The notes under the pieces are model-generated. The model had not been told where the DNA came from. It searched no databases and worked only from the letters and a program-made list of their open reading frames with translations. 64,000 nucleotides of DNA. Source: Pseudomonas sp. Irchel s3f7. Its GTDB lineage: Bacteria; Pseudomonadota; Gammaproteobacteria; Pseudomonadales; Pseudomonadaceae. A program made the position numbers and the translations under genes. Each line of letters starts with the position of its first letter. Position 1 is the stretch's first letter. Where the stretch lies: the NCBI RefSeq assembly GCF_900187615.1, contig NZ_FYDO01000013.1, forward strand, positions 62,001 to 126,000, given 5' to 3'. Below, piece by piece: positions 26,941 through 36,122 of this stretch.

Positions 26941-27917
26941 GCTCGGCTACCGATGTAAGCCGAGACCACGTCGATACGACCGTGCCCCAGTTCGTAGCTG
27001 ATTTTTACTCTGGCCTCGCGATCAAGGTGTCGGTCGATTTGGTAGCAACTGCCACCGTTGATAGGGGCGAGATGATGGGTGATTTGCTCATAGCGTTTGC
27101 ACGCATAGGCTGCCCGCAATTCGTGGAAGCCTTTGAGGTTGTGCTTATGGAGGATCTCCCGTGCGGGGCGAATGATTCGCTGTTGGAAATCGAGGTAGCT
27201 TTCGGCCGGTGCAAGCAGGTTGCGGCTACCGTCGGGAGATACCTGTTCGGCGTACCTGAGCGCTTCGCGAATATGGTCATCCACCGTGATCCAACGAGGC
27301 GCGGTTGCGCCGCCGCGGCCACCTTTGGTGCCGTCCTGAATATTGATCTTGCCAAGTTGTTCGGCTTCACGCTTTAGACGCGGGAGGTCGGCCAAAATGG
27401 CTTCGCGTAGGCGCATGCCGGTGGCTCGTGCCAACTGCGCAATGGCGGCGGCGCGCGGGTACTGATTTTCGCTGAGGGCGTTTACGATTCGCTTAACCTG
27501 TTCGTGGTCTATGCTCTGCGGCACCGAACGACGAACACTGGTGCGCTGCATTCCCAGCGCCTTGCTCGGACTCCAGACCTTCACATACTGATCACCGCGA
27601 AGCGCGGCCATGGTCCGATTCACACTGGACAACCGGTTTTGCGCAGTGGCTATGGCCAGCTCACCCTGTTCAACTTGTTGGCGCAGATGCCCGGCGTAGT
27701 CCAGCAAGGTCTGCCGATCAATCTGCCGTGCGTCATTAAATCCCGGGCCATCCTCCGACCGACACCAGCGCACGAACGCCAGCCAACGATCACTGTGTGC
27801 TTTGACCGTCCCGTAATGCCCGCCGCCAAACAGATCACGTAGCGCCTGTGGCCCGGCATAACTCAGTTGCCGGCCATAGCCAAAATTGCGCCCGTCCCGT
27901 CTACCTACCAATGCCAT
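26937..27917 (-). CDS. Tyrosine recombinase, integrase domain protein
   Basis: A 326-residue integrase. An N-terminal SAM-like domain precedes a catalytic part with the first arginine in ATGMRLREAIL, the HELRAAYACKRY segment (H-x-x-R) and the final LGHGR...SAYIG (His and Tyr nucleophile). It looks like the integrase-domain proteins found on Pseudomonas ICEs. The ATG at 27915-27917, with AGGAG seven bases upstream, is preferred to the upstream TTG. It is distinct from the P4-type integrase at 28821, so two recombination systems sit in the array. Confidence 0.85.
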   Translation of the reverse strand: MALVGRRDGRNFGYGRQLSYAGPQALRDLFGGGHYGTVKAHSDRWLAFVRWCRSEDGPGFNDARQIDRQTLLDYAGHLRQQVEQGELAIATAQNRLSSVNRTMAALRGDQYVKVWSPSKALGMQRTSVRRSVPQSIDHEQVKRIVNALSENQYPRAAAIAQLARATGMRLREAILADLPRLKREAEQLGKINIQDGTKGGRGGATAPRWITVDDHIREALRYAEQVSPDGSRNLLAPAESYLDFQQRIIRPAREILHKHNLKGFHELRAAYACKRYEQITHHLAPINGGSCYQIDRHLDREARVKISYELGHGRIDVVSAYIGSRA

Positions 27918-28071
27918 GATCAAACTCCTCTCGAAGCCAAACCTTTAAAACCTTCCCCACGTCATCCCGCCAAGAATGTTGAGTGTTATCAGGGATCAAG
28001 GCCCCTGCGACCTGTGAGGGTTGTCCACTAACGCGGGACTGGCGGCTCTTTACGACCGGGAGCTTGGGCAT
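27901..28071 (-). CDS. Possible 56-codon ORF before the second integrase
   Basis: Begins MPKLPVVKSRQSRVSGQP and overlaps the integrase start by 17 bases. AGGAGG lies 12 bases before its ATG, which is long. Its basic start would suit a small DNA-binding protein, but it may be spurious. Confidence 0.3.
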   Translation of the reverse strand: MPKLPVVKSRQSRVSGQPSQVAGALIPDNTQHSWRDDVGKVLKVWLREEFDHGIGR

Positions 28072-28345
28072 CTCATGATCTGGCCTCCTGAACACTTCCG
28101 CAGAAGTGGGCGGGTGGAGGCTGCACTGGCTGACGAGACCGGCGCCGCGAGATCCTGAGTCAGGTGAAGGCAGTGATGCGATGACCGAGGCATGCCTGAC
28201 TGTCAGTCAGGTGCAGTCCATTCCTTGGGCTGCGGCACCATCATCTGCATCGCTGTTGCTGGTGACTTCGGTGTTTGTCACGTCGATTGTCACGAGAGGG
28301 AATGCCGCAAAGCCTTGTACGAGTTGGGCTGCAGCAGCGGTAGGA

Positions 28346-28380
28346 GCGCCCGTCTCTTTCCGGGAGAAAGAGACGGGCGC
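28346..28380. repeat. Perfect 15-bp hairpin
   Basis: GCGCCCGTCTCTTTC and GAAAGAGACGGGCGC form a perfect stem with a CGGGA loop and no T tract. It lies in a 750-bp stretch (28072-28820) for which I find no credible gene. Confidence 0.6.
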
Positions 28381-28617
28381 AGGTTGGCGCAGTGAAATGG
28401 CCAAGCGGATAGGTTGCTGCAGGGCAGCTGGGTAGGGTGTGTATTTGCCGCAATGGCAATGATCTGAAGTTGGCATCCATCACTCGGTGAGTGACCGTGC
28501 GAGCCGCCGGACGCTAATCGCACTTTGGGAGAACCACCACGGTGTGGCGTAGCCTCAAAGGTTCTGGCTACCTGGGTTGCTGTCAACGACAGCGCTTTGC
28601 CCGATCTTTTCTACGCC

Positions 28618-28707
28618 TGTGGATAATTTGGGTCAAGGCTCGATTTTTCGGGAATTCTGCGGTTGTGGATGAAATTATCCACCGGTGGAAATCCGTGGTT
28701 TTCCACA
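28618..28707. other. Cluster of four DnaA-box-like sequences
   Basis: TGTGGATAA (28618-28626) is a perfect DnaA box. TGTGGATGA (28664), TTATCCACC (28675) and TTTTCCACA (28699) each differ by one base. All lie within 90 bp between the two integrases. Such clustering is usual at replication origins, so this may be a conditional origin of the element. No Rep gene is adjacent. Confidence 0.45.
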
Positions 28708-28820
28708 GACAGTTGCGTGGGCTTTAGATTTTTTAAGTGAGGTCCATCCAAGCAGGGCGGCTTTGCAGCCCCGCTTGGATGGACCCGCGTGGAAGGGCGG
28801 ACTGCGGTGATCTCATTGGC

Positions 28821-30149
28821 TTACCCACGTTTGGATGCGCCACGGCTATTTTGTAGGGCTGTAATGTTGTCGCCGACCGGGTTAGCGAATTCGTGAGGCG
28901 TTACATGCCCGCTGCGGTTGGCATCAATGTAGTTGCTCCACCACGCCATGATTAGCCGGCGCTGCTCCAGAAATTCAGCTTTGTGGATATACGCGGCGCG
29001 CACGCGGTTGCGTTCCTTGTGACTCATTTGTCTTTCGATGGCTGCGTCGGTCCATAACCCGGACTCAAGCAGGGCGCTACAGGCCATGGTCCTGAAGCCG
29101 TGGCCGCACACGTCCTTGCTGGTGTCATAGCCGACGTTGCGGAGCATAGTGTTCACCGTGTTCTCGGACATGGGCTTCCAGTACTTGTGGTCGCCCGGTA
29201 GCACTAACTCTGAAAAACGACTGAGGCTGCGCAAGCGCTCCAGTATTTCGATGACCTGCGGCGATAGCGGCACCATTTGAATGTCGCCGTTCATCTTGGT
29301 CCCGCGCGTGGAGTTGCGTACCCCTTCAATCGGTGCGCGTGTATCGGGGATTTCCCACATGGCGCGTTGGAGGTCGAACTCACTCCATCGCGCGAAGCGC
29401 AGTTCGCTGGAGCGGACGAATACATGCAGCGTGAGTAGGACGGCAAGGCGTGTCAGCTCGCGGCCGTTGTAGTTGTCGATACGGTGTAGCAGTTCGGGTA
29501 GGCGGTTGAGGGATAGGGCCGGGCGATGGACTGTGCGTGGCGCGTGAATTGAACCTGCCAGATCCAGTGCAGGATTCATGGTGATCTGCCGAGCCCTTTT
29601 GGCCCCGCGCATGATGGTGGATAAGTAGTTCTGTACCCTTAACGCCACATCCATGGTGCCGCGTTCCTTGATGCGCTGGGTGATTTCTAGCAGGTCGTGG
29701 GTATCCAATTCAGCTATGGGGCGTTGGCCGATCAGCGGGAAGACGTGGGTGCGCAGTCGGCTCATTACGGTTTTTGCGTGGCCTTCGGTCCAGCGGCGGG
29801 ACATATCAGCGTGCCATTCCAGGGCAACGGTTTCGAAAAGCAGGGCCGCTCGCTGGGCTACGATCTTGGCCTTCTGCTTTTCTTCCATTGGGTCGAGGTT
29901 GTCGAGCAGCAACGCCTTGGCTTCGTCTCGTTTACGTCGTGCGACGGAAAGGGTAACGATGGGGTAATTGCCGATGATGAGCGTGCCTTCCTTGCCGCTG
30001 GGCTTGGTGTACTTCAAGCGCCAGGTCTTCACGCCATTGGGTTTGACGAAAAGGTACATGCCGCCGCCGTCGAACAGTTTGTAGGCGCGCTCGCGGGTTT
30101 TGGCCGTGCGGCATTGCAGGTCGCTGAGAGGGATCGCTAGACGTGGCAT
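28821..30149 (-). CDS. P4-type tyrosine integrase (DUF4102)
   Basis: A 442-residue integrase. The N-terminal DUF4102 arm-binding domain begins MPRLAIPLSDLQCRTAK and includes KLFDGGGMYLFVKPNG. The catalytic domain has the first Arg in FVRSSELRFARW, then HGFRTMACSAL (H-x-x-R), and the end has SHKERNRVRAAYIH with the Tyr nucleophile. I moved the start to the ATG at 30147-30149, where the family normally begins; the longer frame runs into the terminator. It lies 165 bp from tRNA-Thr and reads away from it, the usual place for an integrase that targets that tRNA. Confidence 0.9.
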   Translation of the reverse strand: MPRLAIPLSDLQCRTAKTRERAYKLFDGGGMYLFVKPNGVKTWRLKYTKPSGKEGTLIIGNYPIVTLSVARRKRDEAKALLLDNLDPMEEKQKAKIVAQRAALLFETVALEWHADMSRRWTEGHAKTVMSRLRTHVFPLIGQRPIAELDTHDLLEITQRIKERGTMDVALRVQNYLSTIMRGAKRARQITMNPALDLAGSIHAPRTVHRPALSLNRLPELLHRIDNYNGRELTRLAVLLTLHVFVRSSELRFARWSEFDLQRAMWEIPDTRAPIEGVRNSTRGTKMNGDIQMVPLSPQVIEILERLRSLSRFSELVLPGDHKYWKPMSENTVNTMLRNVGYDTSKDVCGHGFRTMACSALLESGLWTDAAIERQMSHKERNRVRAAYIHKAEFLEQRRLIMAWWSNYIDANRSGHVTPHEFANPVGDNITALQNSRGASKRG

Positions 30150-30245
30150 AGGGGTACGCGCTCCTGACCGGAAAATCGCAGTACCCCTAACATACCCTCG
30201 GGGAAGGGGGATTTTGTTGGATCCCGACAGAGGGTCCTGGAACGA

Positions 30246-30271
30246 AAAAACCCGCCAAAAGGCGGGTTTTC
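30246..30271 (-). terminator. Terminator next to tRNA-Thr
   Basis: AAAACCCGCC-AAAA-GGCGGGTTTT. On the minus strand it lies downstream of tRNA-Thr and upstream of the integrase, and probably ends the tRNA transcript. Confidence 0.75.
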
Positions 30272-30313
30272 GGGGCTTCCAAGGCATTCGGTGGAATGCG
30301 ATGGAACCTAATG

Positions 30314-30389
<76 letters not shown>

Positions 30390-30493
30390 GTGTCAGGGCG
30401 ACGATTATAGCGATTGGGCAGGTTCTGTAAACCCCTGAATTCTGACTATTTTTGCGCGAGCCTCAATTGCGGAATTCTGGCGCTCGCGGGTCG

Positions 30494-31021
30494 TCATCGA
30501 GCGTTGTAAAACGTCGTTCCCGGCGGGATGTCTTTGTTGACGAATGACATGGCTCCGATTGTGACGTTGTCCCCGATGGTCAGGGCGTCGGCGATGATGC
30601 AGCTGTTGGCGCCGACGCTGACATTGTCTCCAATCACCAGTTCATAACTGTCCAGGCCCAAGGTCTTGATACCGATGGTGGTGTTTTGACGAATGAAAAA
30701 ATTGCGACCGATTTTGACGTTGCCTGTAATCACCACGCCAGGCAGGTGAGCGATGCGAAAGCCTGGACCTATCTGGGTGTCGATACTGATGTCGACGCCG
30801 TACTTGAGGTTGAGTTTTCTCTCCAGCCGTTTGGCGTAACGGCGTGCAAAACTGTTTCCGGAATAGAAGTACTGGGCCAGCCGGAACATGAACAAGTAGC
30901 GCAGGGTATTGTTCTTGCGAGTCCGCTTAAGGATGTTGCTGATAAGGCCTGTGCGGCTGCCACGTTTTTTCTTGTTGGAAACTTCCGACTGCCAGTGTTC
31001 TATCAAGGTGTCGAGATCCAA
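30494..31021 (-). CDS. Hexapeptide-repeat O-acetyltransferase (serine acetyltransferase-like)
   Basis: A 175-residue left-handed beta-helix acyltransferase. The hexapeptide repeats run from about residue 75 to 165 (ISIDTQIGPGFRIAHLPGVVI, VGANSCIIADALTIGDN). The motif GFRIAHLPGVVI resembles the active-site His region of serine O-acetyltransferases. There is a basic N-terminal part of about 70 residues. No cysteine-synthesis gene is adjacent, so it could instead O-acetylate a polysaccharide sugar. Confidence 0.75.
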   Translation of the reverse strand: MDLDTLIEHWQSEVSNKKKRGSRTGLISNILKRTRKNNTLRYLFMFRLAQYFYSGNSFARRYAKRLERKLNLKYGVDISIDTQIGPGFRIAHLPGVVITGNVKIGRNFFIRQNTTIGIKTLGLDSYELVIGDNVSVGANSCIIADALTIGDNVTIGAMSFVNKDIPPGTTFYNAR

Positions 31022-31352
31022 AACGTTGCCCCTGCTGATTCGTTTACCAATGAAGCCGCCGATACCGGCTGCTTATTTTTTAAGGCGTGAAAGCTTGCGC
31101 ATATTCTACCCATATCGCCTTGATTTTGGCGGTTATGTCCTTTTGATCGAATGCTTATGCACAACGGAATTTCAGATGCACGCGATTAAGTGAGGATTTG
31201 TGGATTCGTTCTCGTCTGTACGCAAATCCCTGTTTTTCAGGTTCTTTATTCGACTGTACGAAACTGAGCACTTTTGTTTTACCTCTGAAACAGCGGTGAA
31301 TATTGGATCCACGATAATTTTATCAACAGAGTTATCCACAGGCTGAGAGCAT
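31022..31352. other. Gap with two DnaA-box-like sequences
   Basis: No gene seen. TTATCAACA (31320-31328) and the perfect box TTATCCACA (31332-31340) lie side by side just beyond the 3' end of the methyltransferase gene. A third perfect box (31581-31589) is inside that gene. Confidence 0.4.
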
Positions 31353-32582
31353 TTAAGCGCGTTCGGCCAGAAGCAGGAAATTACGCGGGGTGAGCGGGGT
31401 TTCGCAGAAGGTGCCGAGGCGAACGGTGTAGCCCTGCTCGGCGAGGAAAAGTGCTCGATCAAGGACCAGCCAAAGCTCCAGCGGACGTCGGAAAAGTCCG
31501 CGCAGCAGTTCCAGGTTGCGCACTTGCGCCAGTCGTTGCCAGCCAGCGGCTTCGAGTGCAGTCCAATCCTGAGGGCCAATTGTGGATAACTCTTTGAGTG
31601 CGGCCAGGTGATGGCAGTATTCGGCGAAGGGTTTATCCAGCCAGGCAGTCGCTAGCGAGGGAGTTGGAAGGTACTCGTCGATACCGCGCAGTTGCCGTTG
31701 CAGCAGGTCGAAGCCCAGTCGCCGGGCCATGGAGGTGTCGCGCTGGCGTCTGACACGGGCACCCGCGGTGACCGTTTCACTCATTGGCAGTGCGAGATCA
31801 TCCAGCGACAGCTGTAGGGCGGAGCCTTTGGCGCCGTAAGACAGCGGTGTGTATTCAGGCCGGCTGATCCGGTTGTAGCAGCACGGGGCGATGGCGAGTT
31901 GTTTGCAGCCTGCGGCGCTGGCTAGTTGGATTAGGCGCACGTGCAAGTCACCGCAGGCGTGCAGGGCGACGGGCGTGTGTTCGGCCTGTAAAAGCGAATC
32001 CGCGTCGGAGGCGAGTACATCTTGTTCGACGTGCAGCGCATGCAGGTGATGGCGCTGACTCAGCGCCTGACCGCTGGCGACCAGTGCCGGGTCGTACTCC
32101 AGGCATGTCAGTTGCTGGCCGGGTTGCAGCAGGCGTCGACCCAAATGCCCTTTGCCCGAGCACCAGTCCAGCCAATGCCTCGGCGTATCCGAAAATTGCA
32201 GCCGACTGGCAAACGCTTCGATCTGCAGCCATTTACGTCCCGGTACGTCGACGTTCAACCGATGGCCTGCGGCTTCGAGGGCATGGGCAGGCAATTCGTC
32301 CACAGCACTCAACGCAACGGACATCGCTGCCAGCGAAGCGAAAGGTTCAGGGGCGTGCAGAAGATCGGGATGGTTGTGGGCGCTTTCCGCTTCGTCCAGC
32401 GAACGGCCGCGAAGCCAAGCGGCCAATTCGGGGTAGGACGCTTCCCAGGGAAGCTGCAGATGAGTGAACGGTCGAGGCTTCCACAGCGCCTCATGCGCGG
32501 TGAGAAAAGTATCCAGCGCAGTGAAACGGGCGAGTAGGTCCTCGCCCGTCAACACGTGGGAATCAACGCCCTTGGCAGGCAT
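31353..32582 (-). CDS. SAM-dependent methyltransferase, unknown substrate
   Basis: A 409-residue protein with a Rossmann-type methyltransferase core: WLDWCSGKGHLGRRL (SAM loop), LEYDP, ALHACGDLHV and LAIAPCCYNR. The CSGKGHL plus CCYN pattern resembles eukaryotic GSTCD/METTL25 and TRMT13-like enzymes, some of which modify tRNA. The start overlaps hisM by 20 bases, so it is probably the last gene of the transporter operon. The start is uncertain: the ATG lacks a clear ribosome site and a GTG nine codons later is possible. Synteny with PAO1 PA5156 is from memory. Confidence 0.75.
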   Translation of the reverse strand: MPAKGVDSHVLTGEDLLARFTALDTFLTAHEALWKPRPFTHLQLPWEASYPELAAWLRGRSLDEAESAHNHPDLLHAPEPFASLAAMSVALSAVDELPAHALEAAGHRLNVDVPGRKWLQIEAFASRLQFSDTPRHWLDWCSGKGHLGRRLLQPGQQLTCLEYDPALVASGQALSQRHHLHALHVEQDVLASDADSLLQAEHTPVALHACGDLHVRLIQLASAAGCKQLAIAPCCYNRISRPEYTPLSYGAKGSALQLSLDDLALPMSETVTAGARVRRQRDTSMARRLGFDLLQRQLRGIDEYLPTPSLATAWLDKPFAEYCHHLAALKELSTIGPQDWTALEAAGWQRLAQVRNLELLRGLFRRPLELWLVLDRALFLAEQGYTVRLGTFCETPLTPRNFLLLAERA

Positions 32583-33252
32583 CGACGCGCAACCAGCGCT
32601 CCAGCAGCTTGAAGCCGCGTACCAGCACGTAAGCCATCACCAGGTAGAACATGCCCGCGGCGAAGAAAATCTCCACCGGCAGGTAGGTCCGGGCAATGAT
32701 CGTGCGGGCCATGCCGGTCAGTTCCAGCAGGGTCACGGTACTGGCCAGGGCGCTGGCCTTGAGCATCAGGATCACTTCGTTGCTGTAGGCCGGCAGGCCG
32801 ATGCGCGCGGCACGCGGCAGGATGATGTAGAACAGCGCCTTGGGTTTGGACATGCCCAACGCGCGGGCCGCTTCGATCTCGCCCGGTGGAATCGCCTGAA
32901 TCGCGCCGCGCAGGATCTCGGCGATGTAGGCCGCGGTGTGCAAGGTCATGGTCGCTGTGGCGCACCAGAACGGATCGCGCAGGTACGGCCACATCGAGCT
33001 GTTACGGACCGCGTCGAACTGCGCCAGGCCGTAGTAGACCAGGAACAGCTGAACCAGCAACGGCGTGCCCCGGAAAAAGAAGATGTAGCCGTAGGGAAAT
33101 GCGCGCACCCACCACAAGCGTGACGAGCGGGCGATGCCCAGCGGAATCGCCAGCAGCAAGCCGGCGATCACGGCGATGGCCACCAGTTCCAGAGTCAGGG
33201 TTGCGCCCTGAGCCAGTTTCGGCAGCCACTTGATGATGACTTCCCAGTTCAT
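32563..33252 (-). CDS. hisM: Amino-acid ABC transporter permease (HisM-like)
   Basis: A 229-residue inner-membrane permease of the His/Glu/Gln/Arg/opine family with five or six membrane segments and the EAA loop (IEAARALGMSKPKALFYII). It starts at the ATG 33250-33252, four bases overlapping hisQ (ATGA). With hisQ, hisP and the binding protein it forms a polar amino-acid importer, probably for basic amino acids or histidine; the substrate cannot be read from sequence. Confidence 0.85.
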   Translation of the reverse strand: MNWEVIIKWLPKLAQGATLTLELVAIAVIAGLLLAIPLGIARSSRLWWVRAFPYGYIFFFRGTPLLVQLFLVYYGLAQFDAVRNSSMWPYLRDPFWCATATMTLHTAAYIAEILRGAIQAIPPGEIEAARALGMSKPKALFYIILPRAARIGLPAYSNEVILMLKASALASTVTLLELTGMARTIIARTYLPVEIFFAAGMFYLVMAYVLVRGFKLLERWLRVDACQGR

Positions 33253-33944
33253 TGGGTGCTCCTCGCGAAGCCGCGAGCGGCACGTTTTTCCAGGAAGTGC
33301 ATGCCGGTCATGGCGAGAACCGTCAGGCCCAGGTACATGAACGCGGCCACCATATAGAAGGTGAACGGTTGCTTGGAGACGGTCACACCGATTTGGGCGT
33401 GGCGCATGATTTCTTCCAGGCCGATCACCGACACCAGCGCGGTGTCCTTCATCAGGATCATGAACAGGTTGCCCAGGCCGGGCAGGGCGATGCGCCACAT
33501 CTGCGGCATGATCAACTTGGTGAAGATGCGAAATTTCGACAGGCCCAGGGCTACGCCGGCTTCACGGTGACCTTTGGGAATGGCGAGGATCGCACCGCGA
33601 AACACTTCCGTGGCGTAGGCGCCGAAGCACAGGCCCAGCGCAATCACACCGGCGGCGAAGGCGTTGAGTTCAAGGTCGGGGTTGCCGAAGAACTCGCCCA
33701 AGGCACGCATCAGGTTGACCGTGCCGAAGTAGATCAACAGCACCCAGAGCAATTCCGGGATACCGCGAACCAAGGTCGAATAAGTGCCGCCAAGCCATTG
33801 CAGCGGCTTGTACGGGGAAGTCTTGGCCAAGGCGCCGAGCAGACCGAGCACCAGCCCCAGGCACAGGGCCGAGAGTGCCAGTTTCACAGTCATCAGCGCG
33901 CCAGCGGCGAGCGCCGGGCCGAATCCGTAGAGGTCGATAATCAT
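33249..33944 (-). CDS. hisQ: Amino-acid ABC transporter permease (HisQ-like)
   Basis: A 231-residue permease paired with HisM. It has the same membrane topology and the EAA loop (HREAGVALGLSKFRIFTKLIM). It is translationally coupled to the downstream permease by an ATGA overlap. Confidence 0.85.
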   Translation of the reverse strand: MIIDLYGFGPALAAGALMTVKLALSALCLGLVLGLLGALAKTSPYKPLQWLGGTYSTLVRGIPELLWVLLIYFGTVNLMRALGEFFGNPDLELNAFAAGVIALGLCFGAYATEVFRGAILAIPKGHREAGVALGLSKFRIFTKLIMPQMWRIALPGLGNLFMILMKDTALVSVIGLEEIMRHAQIGVTVSKQPFTFYMVAAFMYLGLTVLAMTGMHFLEKRAARGFARSTQ

Positions 33945-34021
33945 GGATTTCTTTTCAAATCGCGGCGGGCGATGCCGAGAACCGGCGCCGTCAAAGGACG
34001 GCGCCGATCAGGCAGTCAGGA

Positions 34022-34771
34022 TCAATAGATGCTGAACGGGAAGTACTTGTCGTTGATCTTCTTGTAGGTGCCGTCAGCGACGATTTCTTTCAGCGCGGAG
34101 TTCAGCTTCGCGCGGATCGGATCGCCTTTTCGTACAGCGATACCGATCTTGTCGCTTTCTTCCACCGGGTCGCCCTTGAATTCGTAGGAACGGCCCGCGT
34201 CGCTTTTCAGCCACTCGTAGTTGACGTATTTGTCCGCCAGGATGCCGTCCAGACGACCGGAAGTCAGGTCGAGGTAGGCGTTTTCCTGGGTGTCGTACAG
34301 CTTGATGGTGATGTCGTCACCATAGTTGTCTTCCAGGAAGGTACCGGCCAGGGTCGCGCGCTGGGCGCCGATGATCTTGCCTTTGAGCGCTGCCTTGTCG
34401 GTTTTGAAGTCGACGTTTTTCGGCGCGATGAATTGCAGTTTGTTGGAGTAGTACGGGTCGGTGAAGTCCACCGCTTGCTTGCGCTCGTCGGTGATCGACA
34501 TCGAGGAGATCAGGAAGTCGAACTTCTTGGCGTTCAGGGCCGGGATGATGCCGTCCCAGTCGGAGGTGACGACGGTGCACTCGACTTTCATCTTGGCGCA
34601 CAGGGCGTCGCCGATTTCCTTGTCGAAGCCGACGACGTTGCCGCTGGCATCTTTGTTGTTGAACGGCGGGTAGGCCGCTTCGATGCCCATCTTCAGCGTT
34701 TCAGCCATGGCACTGGCGCTGAAGGCCAGGGTGACGGCGGCAGCCAGGAAGACCTTTTTGTAGTTCTGCAT
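34022..34771 (-). CDS. hisJ: Periplasmic amino-acid-binding protein (HisJ/ArgT-like)
   Basis: A 249-residue family 3 solute-binding protein. Signal peptide is residues 1-21 (ends SAMA). It continues LKMGIEAAYPPFNNKDASG, the standard family start, and carries VVGFDKEIGDALC and RAGRSYEFKG-type segments. The chosen ATG at 34769-34771 gives the proper signal peptide; the longer frame adds 22 residues that do not belong. The protein delivers the amino acid to the HisQM-P complex. A lysine/arginine/ornithine specificity is typical but not shown. Confidence 0.88.
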   Translation of the reverse strand: MQNYKKVFLAAAVTLAFSASAMAETLKMGIEAAYPPFNNKDASGNVVGFDKEIGDALCAKMKVECTVVTSDWDGIIPALNAKKFDFLISSMSITDERKQAVDFTDPYYSNKLQFIAPKNVDFKTDKAALKGKIIGAQRATLAGTFLEDNYGDDITIKLYDTQENAYLDLTSGRLDGILADKYVNYEWLKSDAGRSYEFKGDPVEESDKIGIAVRKGDPIRAKLNSALKEIVADGTYKKINDKYFPFSIY

Positions 34772-34784
34772 GTGGGTAGCTCCG

Positions 34785-35558
34785 TTAGCGGTTGCTGGAC
34801 ATGAATTGTTTGCAGCGCGCCGAAAGCGGGTTTTCAAACACCTGCTGTGGCGATCCTTGCTCTTCTACCAGGCCTTGGTGAAGGAACACCACTTCGCTGG
34901 AGACCTGACGGGCGAAGCCCATTTCGTGGGTCACGAGCAGCATGGTGCGGCCTTCTTCGGCCAGTGCGCGGATGACATTAAGTACTTCCTGGACCATTTC
35001 CGGGTCAAGCGCGGAGGTGGGCTCGTCGAACAGAATGACCTTGGGCTGCATGGCCAGCGTGCGGGCGATGGCCGCGCGTTGTTGCTGGCCACCGGACAAT
35101 TGCGCCGGGTAGGCGTGGCGCTTGTCGGCGATGCCGACCTTGGCCAGCAGGGCTTCGGCGACTTCGATGGCTTCGGCCTTGCTCTGGCCCAGCACGCGGC
35201 GCGGCGCCTCGATGATGTTGTCGAGCACGCTCATGTGCGGCCACAGGTTAAAGTTTTGAAACACAAAACCGATTTCGCTGCGCAGGCGATTGATCTGCTT
35301 GCCGTCGGCGGCAACCAGTTCGCCGTTCTTTGCGGCTTTGAGCTTGAGTTCTTCACCGGCCACCAGGATCTGACCCTGGTGCGGGTTTTCCAGCAGGTTG
35401 ATGCAACGCAGGAACGTGGACTTGCCGGAACCGGAAGAACCCAGGATCGAGATCACGTCGCCGTCGCGGGCGGTCAGCGAGATACCTTTGAGCACCTCAA
35501 GCGAACCGTAGCGTTTATGCAAGTTGCGGATTTCAAGCGCGGGCGTGGCCTCAGCCAT
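34785..35558 (-). CDS. hisP: Amino-acid ABC transporter ATP-binding protein (HisP-like)
   Basis: A 257-residue ATPase with Walker A GSSGSGKSTFLR, signature LSGGQQQRAAIAR, Walker B VILFDEPTSALDP and the switch His in LVTHEMGFAR. It is the first gene of the five-gene leftward operon hisP-hisJ-hisQ-hisM-methyltransferase. This order matches PAO1 PA5152-PA5156 as I recall it. Confidence 0.92.
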   Translation of the reverse strand: MAEATPALEIRNLHKRYGSLEVLKGISLTARDGDVISILGSSGSGKSTFLRCINLLENPHQGQILVAGEELKLKAAKNGELVAADGKQINRLRSEIGFVFQNFNLWPHMSVLDNIIEAPRRVLGQSKAEAIEVAEALLAKVGIADKRHAYPAQLSGGQQQRAAIARTLAMQPKVILFDEPTSALDPEMVQEVLNVIRALAEEGRTMLLVTHEMGFARQVSSEVVFLHQGLVEEQGSPQQVFENPLSARCKQFMSSNR

Positions 35559-36122
35559 GTGCGTTCCTCATATATGTTGCGCTCCTGCTGTTGGCTGGCC
35601 TTCCTGGCGAGGCGGCCAACCTAGCATAGCGTTTCAATGGCAGCCAACAGCGCTACGGACAGTAAATGGCTGGTGTGTGGCAGGTTGTCGCATCGGCGCA
35701 GCAGACTGTCGCCCCATCAACAACCGAACAGCCGTTTGAACCTTGTCTATCGATAAAAAGCGCGGTGGCTGCCGCAAAAAAAGGCGCGATGTTGCCAGCT
35801 TTGACAAGGTGTTGGAAGCGCTATCCGGCCAAATGTACCGCTCGTGCACTTTTAATGTGCGCGAAGCCATTTTCAGGTGTGTTTCCGGTGCGCTGATTCA
35901 CCACACAAAGTGGGTGGCAGGGTAACGTTCTGGCAAAGTGCCATTAAATTCAATGGCTTGCGATGACTGTCCGGTCTTGTTGGAATCGCCGGGTTAGAAG
36001 GATTTGAAATATTTTGGCGTAATTATTGCGTGCAGAATCCGGAACGCCCCGTTGGTTTCTTTTTACGAGAAGGATCGCTAAACGGGATGCATGCATTCGC
36101 TTCTCCTTACAAAGGTAGTTTT
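35559..36122. other. Divergent intergenic region between hisP and gabP-like genes
   Basis: 564 bp without a convincing gene. It must carry both promoters. Near 35740-35800 the sequence is AT-rich and contains TATCGATA. The only strong signal is the sigma-54-like site at 36015-36029. Confidence 0.5.
36015..36029 (+). promoter_or_regulatory. Candidate sigma-54 promoter of the gabP-like gene
   Basis: TGGCGTAATTATTGC has the GG and GC dinucleotides at exact -24/-12 spacing and TTGC at -12. Transcription would start about 80 bp before the permease ATG. GABA uptake under nitrogen or carbon stress control would fit. Confidence 0.5.

Noticed and set aside
28106..28586. Overlapping frames on both strands (110, 90 and 98 codons) between the integrases
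   Set aside because: They overlap one another and a perfect hairpin, have no good ribosome site, and resemble no family. None can be chosen.
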